64,000 nucleotides of DNA from Urechis unicinctus (Eukaryota; Annelida; Polychaeta; Xenopneusta; Urechidae), in assembly GCA_034190875.2 (NCBI GenBank), contig CM067355.1, forward strand, positions 35,345,251-35,409,250, read 5' to 3'. Under the pieces are notes generated by a model, which saw only the letters and a program-made list of their open reading frames with translations, did not search any database and was not told where the DNA came from. This document shows, piece by piece, positions 14,633 to 26,334 of this stretch. Position 1 is the stretch's first letter. Each line of letters begins with the position of its first letter. The position numbers were made by a program, and so were the translations under genes.

Positions 14633-15170
14633 GACTTTTGAAACCCTCCCCCTCTTTTCCATTGTCAGCACGACATGTTTCACTAGCCCGGGTCAACCTC
14701 GCGCTTAAGACGGGGGTGTGACCCTAATAAGTAGACTTGGCTGGTACCTTTTCCCATTGGCCAATGACCCTTCGAGCCCATGCCCCATGTGAGCTGTTGG
14801 GGTTGACCATTGTGAAGGGGGACCGGCTATACCTGGACCAATGGGAGGCCAGCTGTGAGTGTGTTTCCGAGCATAATCCAATGCCGGAACCCCGATAAAA
14901 AATAGCTGGCCTCGCGGAAATTCAGAGAGATCACCTAGTCAGAGAAACGATTCGGACCGCGAGATTCCAGGGAGCTTCATTGTTGAAATTAAATAAACCA
15001 AATAAGCAACTCTACTCCAGGACTCGCGTTAATTTCCTCTGATTAGTCCCCACTCCAGCAACTACAGGCAGTGAGTAACAGTACTATAACGAAGAGCGTG
15101 CATAAGCAAGAAAAGCCTTAGAAATGTTAAGCTAGCTTAATTTCAACAATGGGGGAGGGTTTCAAAAGTC
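14633..15170. mobile_element. 538-bp element bounded by a perfect 20-bp inverted repeat
   Basis: The left end GACTTTTGAAACCCTCCCCC (14,633-14,652) is the exact reverse complement of the right end at 15,151-15,170. A second inverted pair, ATTGTTGAAATTA, lies at about 14,979 and 15,138. No protein is encoded, so it could be a MITE-like non-autonomous DNA element. No clean target-site duplication is visible. Confidence 0.5.
14663..15080 (+). mobile_element. Possible solo LTR fossil
   Basis: A 418-bp stretch that begins TGTCAGC, ends GTAACA and is richer in GC than its surroundings. It holds a GATAAAAAATAG motif that could be a TATA region, followed about 90 bp later by AATAAA within AAATAAACC, as expected for an LTR promoter and polyadenylation signal. 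No internal genes accompany it and no flanking direct repeat is evident, so it would be an old solo LTR of unassigned family. It lies inside the 20-bp inverted repeat pair. The call rests on layout only. Confidence 0.3.
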
Positions 15171-15689
15171 AAAAGAGCTAGATTAATATCATAACACAGG
15201 CCTGGGAATCCCGTGACATGTGGTAATCGGGGGCTCACAAAAAAATAAACCAGAGATTTAGGCTCCTCTGATAGACTGGATGAACTATATGATTCAATAA
15301 TTCGATTTGCTCAGACGCTAGCCGACTAAAAATGAAACACAATCGCGCAAATTCACTGAAAATCGGTGGTGGAAATATTTTTAAATGACTGCTTCAATTC
15401 ACCGGTGGGCATTGGATTCATGAAAGCGAGTCTGATCAGTACACCGTTTTTATTTATAGTGGTTGCACTGATCCTAGTGGACCCTTACAGCTTCAATGAT
15501 ACAATGCTGAAATGGACTGAGCGATAATACCTGAACACTATGGGAATGCGCGTTCATATTAACGATTTAATTCTAATATCAAGGGGTGACTTTATTATAG
15601 TCATCTAATGTAAATCATCAAAAGCTCCCAGAAAACACTTCAAAAAGCAAGGGTAAGAGGGGCTTGAAAGCACTTATTGATGTACATAA

Positions 15690-17200
15690 AATTTGTCTTA
15701 CCTTTTGGAGTGGAGGGATTTAATTGTCTTTCAACAAGTCACTTGATTCTCATCAAATATTTCGATACTGCACAAGTCAGTCGCTGTTGGCTGAGGAAAT
15801 CTAAAACACGACACAGTCCGATAATGTAATCATCATTATATATTAGTATTGAACACCAATGTCCGTTTTACACAAAAGAGAGAAGTTTTAATGAGGCGGA
15901 TATATATGGATAGCAATGTCACGACCAAGTAGGCTCTGGCAAGATCAATTGTGGTGTTAAATTAGTACCTGAGGTTGCAGCTGATCATTTTTTGAACTGA
16001 ATAAATATATCAAATCTCCAAGATAACACGCCACAAAAGGCACATTAACAAAAGGTGGACCGAGCTTATTGACAAGCTATGAAGGTTTGTCTTACCTTTA
16101 AGAGGAATCAGGTGTCGATCTTTTTTCAGCAAGTCAGATGATTGTAATCAAATATTTCCACGGCGTAAATCAGCTGCCGTTGAGGATATCTAAAATTAGA
16201 CGCAGAGTCAAACAAATTAATATCAAATCTCCAAGAAAACACCTCAAAAAGGCACATTTAAAGAGGATGGACCGCATTTATTGACAAGAATAGGAATGTT
16301 TGTCTTACCTTTTAGAGGAATCAGGTGTTGATCTTTTTTCAAATATTTCGACCGTGTAAGTCAGCTGCCATTGAGGATATCTAAAACATAACGCAGAATC
16401 AGACAATGTGATTATTCCAATTTATGAATAATAAACACCATTGCCTGTTTTACACCAAAAGAGAATAGCTTTAATGATTATTATTTTTTTGAATTATGCT
16501 TTGAATCTGCATATTCAGGATATCTATATAGATTTCATTGCTGATGACTGCATTAAAGGCTTACACCACTCCAAGACAAATATGGTAGATGTTATTAAAT
16601 TGTCTAGTCGCAACAAAGTAGGCTCTTGAAGAACAATGGTGTTGTTAAATTAGTACCTGTGGTAGGTTTTCATTAATATTTCAACTTCACCAAATCATAA
16701 TACTACTCACACAACACGCCACACAAGAGCCATTTAGAGTGAGTTGACCGCACTTATTGACGAACTATGAAGGTTTGTCTTACCTTTTCGAGGAATCAGG
16801 TGTCGATCTTTTTTCAGCAAGTCATCTGATTCTCATCAAACATTTTGACCGGCGTAAGTCAGCTGCCGTTGAGGATATCTAAAACATAACGCAAAGTCTG
16901 ACATAAGACTTCTCGCAACAAACGACGCAACAAACAATGCAATTATTCCGATAAATGTATAATGAACACCATAGTCCATTTTTCACCAAAAGAGAATATT
17001 TTTTTATGACTATTTAAAAAAATTTGTATCTACTTATTGGGGATATATATAGAAAGCATGGCTGTTTATTGCTTTAGAGGCCACACTACTCCAGGTCATA
17101 TATGGAAGATGTGAATATAGTGTCTTATCGTGATCAAGTGACCAACTTTGGCGTTAAACTAGTACATATGGTTGTTTGGTAAATTCATTGGTTGGTTGAT
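15690..17200 (-). repeat. Tandem array of exon-like units with shared splice signals
   Basis: Four diverged units, read on the minus strand, each show an acceptor-like TTTTAG, about 72-99 nt of body and a strong donor AAG|GTAAGACAAA. The bodies are 15,702-15,800, 16,096-16,189, 16,309-16,380 and 16,784-16,878. Flanking intron-like sequence is shared too (for example ACACCATTGCCTGTTTTACA). The bodies contain stops in most frames. They look like decayed exon plus intron duplications or a repeat family carrying splice sites. Confidence 0.6.
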
Positions 17201-18900
17201 TTAGTAATCAATGTCATAGTTGTGCACATCATCCATTGTTTACACGAGGATTCAAACAATGATTTTCAATTCGAAGATATTTCAATCTTCAGTTTGTAAT
17301 TAAAATCATGTAGGTTTGTATTTAAACGTGATTTGGAGCGCTCTCTCCTTGTAACTGACTAATTGTTATCCTAAAACATGGTCAAAGCTCGCCATCAGAA
17401 AGAATACGAAAAAAAACCTTCAAAATGTCTTGATTGTCAATAGAAAGGGATATAAGTAATCCCTCAAGTTACACGTATGACGTCGTTTATTTTAGAGTTA
17501 GTTGGTGATATGTCAATGGTTATCGTTATCAAGATGAAGTGGAAGATGCGTGGGGGGAATGTAATTCTACTTTTCAAGGTGAAATGCGATAGAAGCTGGG
17601 AAGAGGGCGGACTGACAAAACCCGAATACTTTGGGAATGCGCATTCGTATTTGATTATGCCATTCATTTGCAATTAGTTTTCAAACTAGATGATAGAGTG
17701 CTCCTCATTCAAAGCGAAAGCTAAATTTGAGTATTTTTGTAGCTTGAACTCAGCAAGAACTAAATCAGAAGAAGCTTGAAACGATTCTGTATAGTGGGTT
17801 GACTGCGCTATCTGGCAAATATGAGGGTTTGTCTTACCTTATGGAGATATGAGGCGGTGATCTTCTTTCAACGAGACACTTGATTCTCTTTGCAAATGCT
17901 TCGATCAAGTGGTAAGAGCGAAAGAGAGGTGTGTTCGGTCAGCCGACTCTGTCCGAATGAACCGACCACGAATATCTCAAGGTATTTGTACTTTACCAGC
18001 CGCGCTGACAAATGACATGTCCACGGCGGGGTCGATCTCATCTGCTCGTAAATTTACTGGGACCGTCTCAGGGTTACCACTAAGGTTATCATCAAGACCC
18101 CACACATGCTGAGCAGTTGCCAAAGTAGGTAAAAGTGATGGCTGCGTTGCCAGGTAAGACATGGATTAAGGACGACATAGCTCCATGACAGACAAGCCAT
18201 TGTATTTGGGTAGATAATATATATTGCTATCAAATGCTACCTGTACTTGACTGTAGTCAAAAAAATCATTAAGTGGTTCGATCAATATAATGTTGTATGT
18301 GTGTGTCTACCCACGGGCAGTTCCCTCGCTCCTGACGGCAGTTGACGAACTAATATCCCCATCTAAAATGCAGATATGAAAGATCGAGAGAAGCGGACTT
18401 GGCGGACGCCGTGAGAGTGGATTTTGTTTAGCTAGATCTACGAACGGCCACTTCATCTACTTGACATCTTAGGAAGTTAAATCCGACCCGTTCCTGTCAC
18501 GCACTGCTCATCAATCTATCTCAATTGAAGAGTTATATTTTTCACTTAGTAAGCCCACCAGTCGAGCTCTACCTTACTGGGCGCGGCTTAACATCGACCG
18601 GCGTTAGCTCATGTGACGCGGTAGGAAAAAAGAAAACAATGTAGGTTTTGAGTTCATGTGAATTCTCAAGATTCGATTGGAATTCTAATGAACCCCCAGT
18701 AGATTTAAATGACTCACAATTACGACTAAACTTCATTGATCGCGAACGAATTCGATGGATAACTATAGAATGAGCATGGTAGTAATTACATGACGCTGAT
18801 GGAAATGTTATATTCGGTAGAGAATTGACGCGCGTGTATACAGGTGGCATAGAGAGATTGATTATGTATGGTGTTTTATGTGTGTATAGAGTAATTGCGA
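17201..18900. other. Mostly unique non-coding stretch with a fifth exon-like unit
   Basis: The minus strand at about 17,838-17,915 carries the same donor context (AAG|GTAAGACAAA) as the array at 15.7-16.9 kb. Here the preceding about 70 nt stay open (LIEAFAKRIKCLVERRSPPH), so this unit looks least decayed. The rest shows nothing recognisable. Confidence 0.35.
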
Positions 18901-18904
18901 TGAT

Positions 18905-19300
18905 GGTTGGAGTATGTGTGTGACGTAGGTATGGAGGATTGGTCGGTGGATGGTGGAGGGAGTGGGTATGTGGGTGACGTACGTGGGAGGATTGGTCAGT
19001 GTATGGTGGAGGTAGTGGGTATGTTGGTGCCGTACGTGGGAGTATTGGTCGGTGGATGGTGGAGGGAGTGGGTATGTGGGTGACGTACTGGGAGGATTGG
19101 TCGGTGGATGGCTGAGGGAGTGGGTATGTGGGTGACGTAGGTATGGATGATGGGTGGGTGGATGGTGGAGGGAGTGGGTATGTGGGTGACATACGTGGGA
19201 GGATTGGTCGGTGGATGGTGGAGGGAGTGGGTATGTGGGTGACGTAGGTATGGATGATGGGAGGGTGGAGGGAGTGGGTATATAGGTGGGTGGGATGATG
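18905..19300. repeat. 53-bp minisatellite
   Basis: About seven imperfect units containing GTGGGTATGTGGGTGACGTA and GGATTGGTCGGTGGATGG. The Pro/His/Thr-rich ORFs on the minus strand follow from this repeat and are not counted as a gene. Confidence 0.9.
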
Positions 19301-20267
19301 AGTGGGATGATGTCAATCAGGCCTCCTCGTACAAATCATGTCTTCATTTATGAAAACCTGTCACAAGACATTTGTTCGCACTTAATGCATACAACCAAGT
19401 TTAACACCCATTCACTTCGTATAGTCACCCCAACCAAAGCCATACAATCTGTAGTGTCACTACCACAGTAGTTTGGTTTACTGTCGAACGCAGTAATTCT
19501 CCTCACCTCTGTGGCAAGGTCAGCTCCACGAGGTGCACACACACCACCGACCTCTACGGCAAGGTCAGATTAATTAGAGACTCCTTGGGGTATGAGATGC
19601 CCACATTTAGCAAGTGTGAATTTACATACAATACCTCTGATGTATCTCTATTGAGTGACATGGGAGTACATGCTGGCGGCGCCCTCCAGAGTAGGTGTGT
19701 CCTTCGTACCACGCTGTGACTTGTAGGTCAAGTAGCACCTGTTGTGAAACACATGTAAGTAACCAGCTACTGACTGTATCTGAACTGATAACAAACGTAA
19801 TGTATCAGTTTAATGACATCAAAAGCGCTTGAAGAATGACGTTTGTTTCTATAAAGAGTCGCCGGGTGTAATGAGTAGCTCTGCGTTATCTATATCTGTG
19901 GCGCAACAGATGCCAACCGATGAATCTGCCGCTTTTGGTATCTGGGTGTCAAAGGCGAAGCTAATTTGTCATCGAGTTATTAGTTAGAATTTCCTTGAAA
20001 TTAATTGTTGGTTTTAAGTGAAGCGACTGAAACTATCTTGGCGTGTAACCTATTCTATAGTCATGGGTGTAAGAATGTCTCAGTATACCGAAGCTGAAAA
20101 AGTAAACACTAATGTAATCCATTGAACATTTTGTAATCCTATAAGAGGCCCCCGCGGGGACGCCGTGTTATAAGAGTTGTTGGTCCGAACATGCGCCATC
20201 TCTGTTGGTAACCTCAATCAGCCTACAAGCTACCAGTTATGTAGCAAGGCTTAGCACTCTTTCAGGT
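19301..20267. other. Non-coding stretch with a weak internal duplication
   Basis: About 19,660-19,810 shares short blocks with about 21,930-22,050, notably CTTCGTACC and AGTAACCAGCTACTGACTGT-like sequence. The function is unknown. No convincing ORF. Confidence 0.35.
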
Positions 20268-20640
20268 TATGTTAGGGTGAGGGGTGGGATGGTGATGGTA
20301 GCGTGTCGGGTGGGGTAGTGCTTTGAGCGTACGAGGTGTGGTGGTGTTCCCTAGTGTGTGAGGTGGGATGGTGTTCCCTAGTGTGTGAGGTGGGATGGTG
20401 TTCCCTAGTGTGTGAGGTGGGATGGTGTTCCCTAGTGTGTGAGGTTGGGCGGTGCTGTTAGTTCGCGAATTGGGCAGGTGTTCTTAGTTCGCGAAGTGAG
20501 GCGGTGCTCTTCGTGTGCGAGGTTAGGTGTGTGATGGAGTAATTGTGTTAGGGTCTTCGATGGTGTTGGTGTTAGGATGTGAGGTGCGGTGGTGACTTTA
20601 GGGTGTGGGACGGGGCGATTGTGCTAGGGTGTTACCCAGG
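20268..20640. repeat. 27-bp G-rich minisatellite
   Basis: Units of about 27 bp with core GGTGGGATGGTGTTCCCTAG, more degenerate at both ends. The unit resembles those of the arrays at 9.35-11.95 kb and 52.0-52.9 kb. Confidence 0.9.
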
Positions 20641-22385
20641 TCGACACATGGCACGTTTTTCTATCATTTATATAATATTCAGCTTATGTATACTTACTTA
20701 CAAATAATGTGTGCACACTTGAACCAATGCATACTTACTAACAATCACTTTATGCACGTACCTGATATGTTGTGTATAATATCCACATAATATAGACATT
20801 CTATTTTGTATGCAATCACTATGCACACTTCTCGTTCACTATAGATGGTAACAAACGTTCTACATATACATAGCGCAACACTGCGCATAGGGCAACAATC
20901 CTTGTACATCCCTCGCTTGATATCCACTTGCAACACCTGGAATACACCTGTATCACATTGTAAGCACTTAAATTCAAATAAGATTTACAGCAAGAATTCA
21001 TCTGCCGACCAGGGCTACAGATCAGCCAATTATCTTCCTCGTGGTCCTCAAATGTAAACACCTATAATACAAATAGAACGAATAGATGCAGCATTATCCT
21101 GCGACTTGGTTAATAGACTCTGTACAGCTGCTACCGACTGTGAATTAACCCTTTGAAAGTAAGCTTATTGACTTCATGTGGCATTACATAGAACTATCTT
21201 AGACAGAGTGTAGCTGGTGTAAATTGGGTAAGCTAAGTGTCTCAGTGACATAGACTGTGTAGACCACATAGTATAGCCAAATATAATGCATACATCGTAT
21301 AAGTTGTGTATATGAAGTATTTTATGTATCAAGGTGCATGTTGCACACAATGTAGATTATACACTATATATACTCGGCATGTAGATGTTGTAGATATACA
21401 TTATGTTAATTTTGTACATGTTTATATGAAACATATCTTAATGCCATTTCAATCAGACAATTGCTAACGTCAGTTCCTCCCATGCAGAACGCAGAGTCAA
21501 GTGAACACTGCTCTGGTGACCCCTTGGTCTCGCTGCGGCTTATTTCTGGAATTACTCAAGCAGGCGGCCAAGTCGACCAGTGTCTACTGGCTGCTTTGAA
21601 ACTGAATGAGAATGCGACCATCATTGGATGAAAGTAACAGACATCTAAATGAACAAAATATCGATTATTTTACAATGCTTGTTTAACATAGACATCCGTC
21701 CGATTTTATGCCATCGGGGTTTAGTTATGATGCTAACGTTGTGGACAAAATAAAAATAACTATTGAAACGATCTGTAAATGACTTTTAAAATGTAAACTA
21801 CATGTAGTCATTTGGGAACACTTTGAACTCATCCTCATTAATTACAAATATATATCTTTGTGTAGAATAAAAGTGTTTTCGGCCGTCAGCGATCTCGACC
21901 TCGGCCGACAGCGGCCCGGTATGACTGACAGGTGCGTGCTTCGTACCGCCTCGCGCCAGGTAGCTCAGAGGGCGTCCATGTCACGTATGTATAAGTAACC
22001 AGGTACTGACTGTCACACAAATGATAAGAAACGCTATTATTCACATTAAGAGGGCTTCAACCAAGATATTTTCGGCTAAAAGCAGCCGCTGAGATGCGTC
22101 CTTAAACAGTGGTATCGACCCCCTGGACTGACAGCTACGTGCTTTATCTTTGATTAATCAGCCACCCAGATTAATACAGTACTTATCTACACGATGAGAA
22201 TATTTTTTTCACCAATGCCGATTTACTCCATGGACATCGACCATCACCTGAATAAATAAACTTGATAGCCAATGTGACTCGTCATTGCAAACGACGCTAC
22301 GAGGTCACGTGGGGTGTAGTCTGTCACTAGTCCGATCGGTCACGTTTCTAATTTTGAATGTCACGACCTTGATCTAACGATATAT
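20641..22385. other. Non-coding stretch
   Basis: AT-rich with no supported gene. A GC-rich patch at about 21,880-21,970 (TCGGCCGACAGCGGCCCGG) begins the segment that weakly matches 19,660-19,810. Confidence 0.4.
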
Positions 22386-22452
22386 GTGTGTTTCTTTTTA
22401 GGTCCATATATATGTACAAATATATATATTTATATATATATATATATATTTA

Positions 22453-22525
<73 letters not shown>

Positions 22526-22542
22526 TTAAACACACATATTTG

Positions 22543-22608
<66 letters not shown>

Positions 22609-22679
22609 TAAATATATATATATATTCACAATATGTTTATAACAAACATATATATATATATATTGACAAACATGTTTAT

Positions 22680-22746
<67 letters not shown>

Positions 22747-22790
22747 AGTGTGTGTGTGTATGTGTGAAGTTGTGTATGTATTACTGTGTA

Positions 22791-22833
<43 letters not shown>

Positions 22834-22880
22834 TTGAAGGTGTGTGCGTGTGTGTGTATGAGTGTGTGTGTGTGCAGTGG
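22386..22880. repeat. Compound (AT)n and (GT)n microsatellite
   Basis: Several AT runs, interrupted near 22,520-22,545 and 22,610-22,680, are followed by GT-rich sequence from about 22,743. All ORFs across it are low-complexity artefacts. Confidence 0.95.
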
Positions 22881-23534
22881 ACAATAGGATCCTGGTGGAT
22901 GATTGGAGTTGTCCTATATATATGGCTACAAAGTAATGTCGTCATCATCCCATCCGTCATATAAGCCCTTTTATACAGACTGAAGTATCTGTGGGTTTGG
23001 CCAGGAGGTCGGGTGAGGGCTGGGAGATTCACCAAAGACGAGTAGATGGAAGGTTGGCGAGGGACATCATATTGTAGTCATACACAGGCAATAAACAATT
23101 ACTATCAAAGACAATATGGGCTGAGTGGATGGGGGAGGCGGGTGAGTGGCGAGATATTGGGGTGCTTGATGTGATATAAGGCCAGTCAGGGAATGTATGT
23201 GTAGGATTACCACTCTATCTATTGGTAAACATGATTTGCTCGACATCGTTGTCTTGTAAAGGACTGGTTGGGTGATCGAAACTCCTACCCTGCAACTATG
23301 ACGATGTCTGCGCTCAGGCGAGTGACCTTTTTTTACACGAGAACAGATAAATACAATAGTATTGAGTTTGTCTTTGTCCAGCCCTCAATACATTATATTA
23401 CTCTCGATATTCAACCTCAAACTCCGGAGAAACGACAGAGCAAGATAGGGCTACAAAATGATGACGTCATAATCCCATCCGACCCCACGTTGTGCAAGCA
23501 AAAATGCGCGAAAATAGACAGATTGGCTCCAACA
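22881..23534. other. Non-coding stretch
   Basis: A 101-codon ORF on the plus strand (23,268-23,573) runs into a dispersed repeat at its 3' end and has no recognisable domain. I do not call it a gene. Confidence 0.35.
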
Positions 23535-23800
23535 ACAGGGGGTCCCTATGGCATTGTTATACAAGAGCAATGACTTTTGATGCGTTATATTTTGTCTTTA
23601 AAAATATATCTGCCCGATGAATCATCCATATGTTGTAGCCTCAGTCAACCTCTTACTAACCATGTCAATTTAATATTTATCGTATTCATATCATACCCCC
23701 CCCCCCCCCCCCCGACATGACTAGAATGCTTTGGAGAAAAGATGTAAAGGAGCCAATGGGGATCTGTTATCAGTGTGATGTCACACTGTATAGCCCTATA
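23535..23800. repeat. Third, diverged copy of the 1-400 / 49,560-49,840 repeat
   Basis: Shared blocks in the same order include GGTCCC-ATTG, TTTTGATGCG (TTTGACGC in the others), ATCATCCATATGTT, GACATGACTAGAAT and GATGTCACACTGTAT. It includes an 18-base C run at 23,696-23,713 at the place where the other copies read through normally. Confidence 0.65.
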
Positions 23801-24439
23801 TATGGTTTGATATAAAATAATTGATCACAGCTCTTTATAATGTATATTCATCGTTTGATACACTCCTGCAGGCATCAATTAGACTTCGGCCCAGAAGGTA
23901 GCAAAGCTTGATGACCATACCGAAATCAACAGTATTGTGATAAAGTGTTCACCATATAAGGTTATTTTTTTATTGCAGACACAGTGTGGTATTGACATCC
24001 TCATCATCATATATATATATATATAGTACACCATACACATCTCCATAAAGATGGTTCATACAGATGTAGTAACATATGATATGTAGTATATTTTCATATT
24101 GTGAACCTGTACTAAATGTAACCGGCATAGCAACATTGTAAAGGAATTGAACTACATTGTTCATGTTGTAACAATGCCTTGAAGGTTGTTATAAATCTGC
24201 CATACCGTGTCTGTATTCTCAGTCGAGTGGTGCATTATGATGTAGAAGGCTGCTGTTTTTCATCGAATATATATTTTAGAGCAAGTATACGATAATGTTG
24301 CTGGTAACTGAACAACACAGTTATAAACAATCAAACAATAGATTATGAACATTCAAACTCAAGTATGATAAAACATAATGATGTAAATATGAATTAAAAT
24401 ACCAAACTTCACAAATGCAGTCAAAATATGCATTTTTGC

Positions 24440-24553
24440 CACAAGACACATGTTCTAATTCACTAACATGACCTTTCAAGTTTTCCACCAAAGTGGACAT
24501 GTCATGTCTGACCTTTTCTTCCTCCAATGCCCTCTCCTTCAAGAAGGCGCTGG
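24440..24553 (-). pseudogene. KDZ transposase-like exon, copy A (coiled coil)
   Basis: The minus strand reads FLKERALEEEKVRHDMSTLV and then ENLKGHVSELEHV, a charged coiled coil. The same exon recurs in copy B at about 35,570-35,675 with a few substitutions, which supports real coding ancestry. Charged helices of this kind occur near the C-terminus of KDZ transposases. The assignment to KDZ depends mainly on the copy B exons. Confidence 0.5.
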
Positions 24554-24656
24554 CTAAAACTTGAATTTGTTGGCAACTGGTAATTGGAGCTGTTATTCAC
24601 CTGGTGACAAGACTTATTATGAGCTGACACAAACCACAATACATAACCAGAATCGC

Positions 24657-24870
24657 TTAATAATCGGTTTTAGTTTCAAGAAGTCGTTTTCTGCAGCTAG
24701 GTGCCTCATCGTCAACAGTAATTGCGCAGCCATGTTCAACAGCGGTAGGCTCTTGCTGAAACTTGGGGTTAGCAGGTGGCCATCTGTGAATTTTCTGCTT
24801 CTTCTCAATTCTTGTAAGCTTCTGGTCCAACCTGTTATCAAATTGACATTGTCTTAACAGAAGTGTACAT
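24657..24870 (-). pseudogene. KDZ transposase-like exon, copy A
   Basis: Open on the minus strand: QCQFDNRLDQKLTRIEKKQK, continuing as IHRWPPANPKFQQEPTAVEH. The homologous sequence in copy B (about 36,290-36,450) contains a stop in the equivalent frame. The shared block starts with CAATGTCAATTTGATAACAG in both copies. Confidence 0.45.
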
Positions 24871-25171
24871 ACAAGGTGAGCTAACCTCCATAACAACTCC
24901 ATGACAATTACAAAGGACAAAACTTAGTTTGACTTTGATCTTTGGTTGACATATCCAATGTTAATGAACATACATACCTGATAGTATAGACTTGCATGAA
25001 CTCCCTCACATAGCAAGTGCTCCATGACGTGGGTGCTATAATAAACATCTAGTCATAGCATATACCCGATATACTGACACCATAAATCATAATTAATCTG
25101 ATAGGGGTATCAACTAGAAATTCATATTGTGCCACAATTTATAATGAAATCATCATATTAAAATATTGACC

Positions 25172-25289
25172 TGAATTTTGGATAACCCTGTTTGTCTCTT
25201 CCCATTTCTTCCAGTTTTCTATGAGCTTCTGGTTGGGGATGTTGTCTCCTGTTGCTTCTTGAGTGAACATAAAGTATTTTATGCAAGAC
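25172..25289 (-). pseudogene. KDZ transposase-like exon, copy A
   Basis: A good acceptor (TTTTTCCTTGTAG) is followed by an open exon reading SCIKYFMFTQEATGDNIPNQ, then KLIENWKKWEETNRVIQNS, with a possible donor CAG|GTCAAT. It is on the same strand and in the same region as the other exons. Just upstream, about 25,300-25,345, the minus strand can be read as LYDVACLLKVHL, like the YDxAC motif of KDZ transposases, but that stretch overlaps the pyrimidine tract and may be chance. Confidence 0.4.
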
Positions 25290-25595
25290 TACAAGGAAAA
25301 ACAGATGGACTTTCAGCAAACATGCAACATCATAAAGTACAGTACAGTTTTCATGTATAAGTTCATAAAGATACATCCTCAATAGATGCATGTCTCATCG
25401 CTCCATATCCAGAAACGTATATGGAACTTTATGATGACAGCCAGACTCAAACAAGCCAGCAACTGTTAACTTGGTGGCTTTGTTCTTAATCAGATGCGGT
25501 TTGCAAATTGTTGCGTTCCTACACAAATAGCCTTTTCATTTAGCAGAATGTTTTTTCAATATAAGTGCATATATATCAAAGTCTGAAGATAATTT

Positions 25596-25790
25596 ACCGC
25601 TTTGTCCATCTTGTTTCTCTTTGGTTGCCTGACAACAAACTCATTGACAGCATCCCGAGTCCAAAAAGTACTCAGTTGGCAAATTGGCCCGTTCACTTCC
25701 TGTACCAGAGTTGACCTTATGGACAAGACCGAAGTTATGAACCAACGTGATATCAAGCTACCCATTTGTCTGTGGAACTGATCAAGAAGA
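25596..25790 (-). pseudogene. KDZ transposase-like exon, copy A
   Basis: Open minus-strand stretch including STLVQEVNGPICQLSTFWTR and DAVNEFVVRQPKRNKMDKA, ending at a donor-like GCG|GTAAAT. The corresponding block in copy B near 37,985-38,120 is recognisable but rearranged by repeats. Confidence 0.35.
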
Positions 25791-26009
25791 AATTCATTTA
25801 GAATAGGAAGATAATATTTATGTTATTGCATTCAAATATGTGTAATAAACCACAAGCATTCTTTACAAGAGCTTACTGCTTGAATAACTAACATTTATTC
25901 TAGTTGTAGTTAAATTATTTTTATCCCCTCCCTTTCAAAGCTTAATAAACAAAACATTTTTGGGTTGTCACCTGTAATGATCAAAACTTAGGGCATGAAG
26001 GGCATTCAA

Positions 26010-26150
26010 TTTACCAAGAAGCAGGCAATACAAGTGATGTTGAGGCAGCTCTCATCTTCCATCCAGAAGCAGGCAATACAAGTGATGTTTGGGCAGCTCT
26101 CATCTTCCATCCAGAAGCAGGCAATACAAGTGATGTTTGGGCAGCTCTCA
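26010..26150. repeat. 48-bp repeat, three units (copy A)
   Basis: Three direct units beginning AGAAGCAGGCAATACAAGTG. The same unit is expanded to about 15 copies in copy B (38,335-39,110). Confidence 0.9.
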
Positions 26151-26334
26151 ATTACACTATATCACATATTGGTCACATCACGCTATGTCGATACTGGTGT
26201 AGATTTGTACTTTTTGACCACAGTCAGACACAAATGGCCCAGAAGGGTTCGGAGGATTCCTGTCATTACACAAAACAAATTCTCAATAACATATTAGTGA
26301 TTGATCACGCTATGACATGACTAGCTTGCTAATA

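Larger units (their letters stand above)
23990..26330. repeat. Segmental duplication, copy A (KDZ 3' region)
   Basis: Collinear with copy B at about 32,410-39,230. Shared landmarks are AATGCCTTGAAGGTTG, TTATAAACAATCAAACA, the exon at 24,480-24,550, the exon at 24,660-24,860, the CAGAGTTGACCTT block near 25,710 and TTACACAAAAC near 26,270. Copy A is about 2.3 kb; copy B is about three times longer because of repeat expansion. Confidence 0.75.

Noticed and set aside
18569-19316. Pro/His-rich ORFs
   Set aside because: They arise from a 53-bp G-rich minisatellite read on the complementary strand.
23268-23573. 101-codon plus-strand ORF
   Set aside because: Its 3' end lies in a dispersed repeat and no domain or splice context supports it.
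25300-25345. YDVAC motif as proof of KDZ catalytic exon
   Set aside because: The stretch overlaps the branch and pyrimidine region of a good acceptor at 25,290, so it may be intron. It is kept only as a side note.
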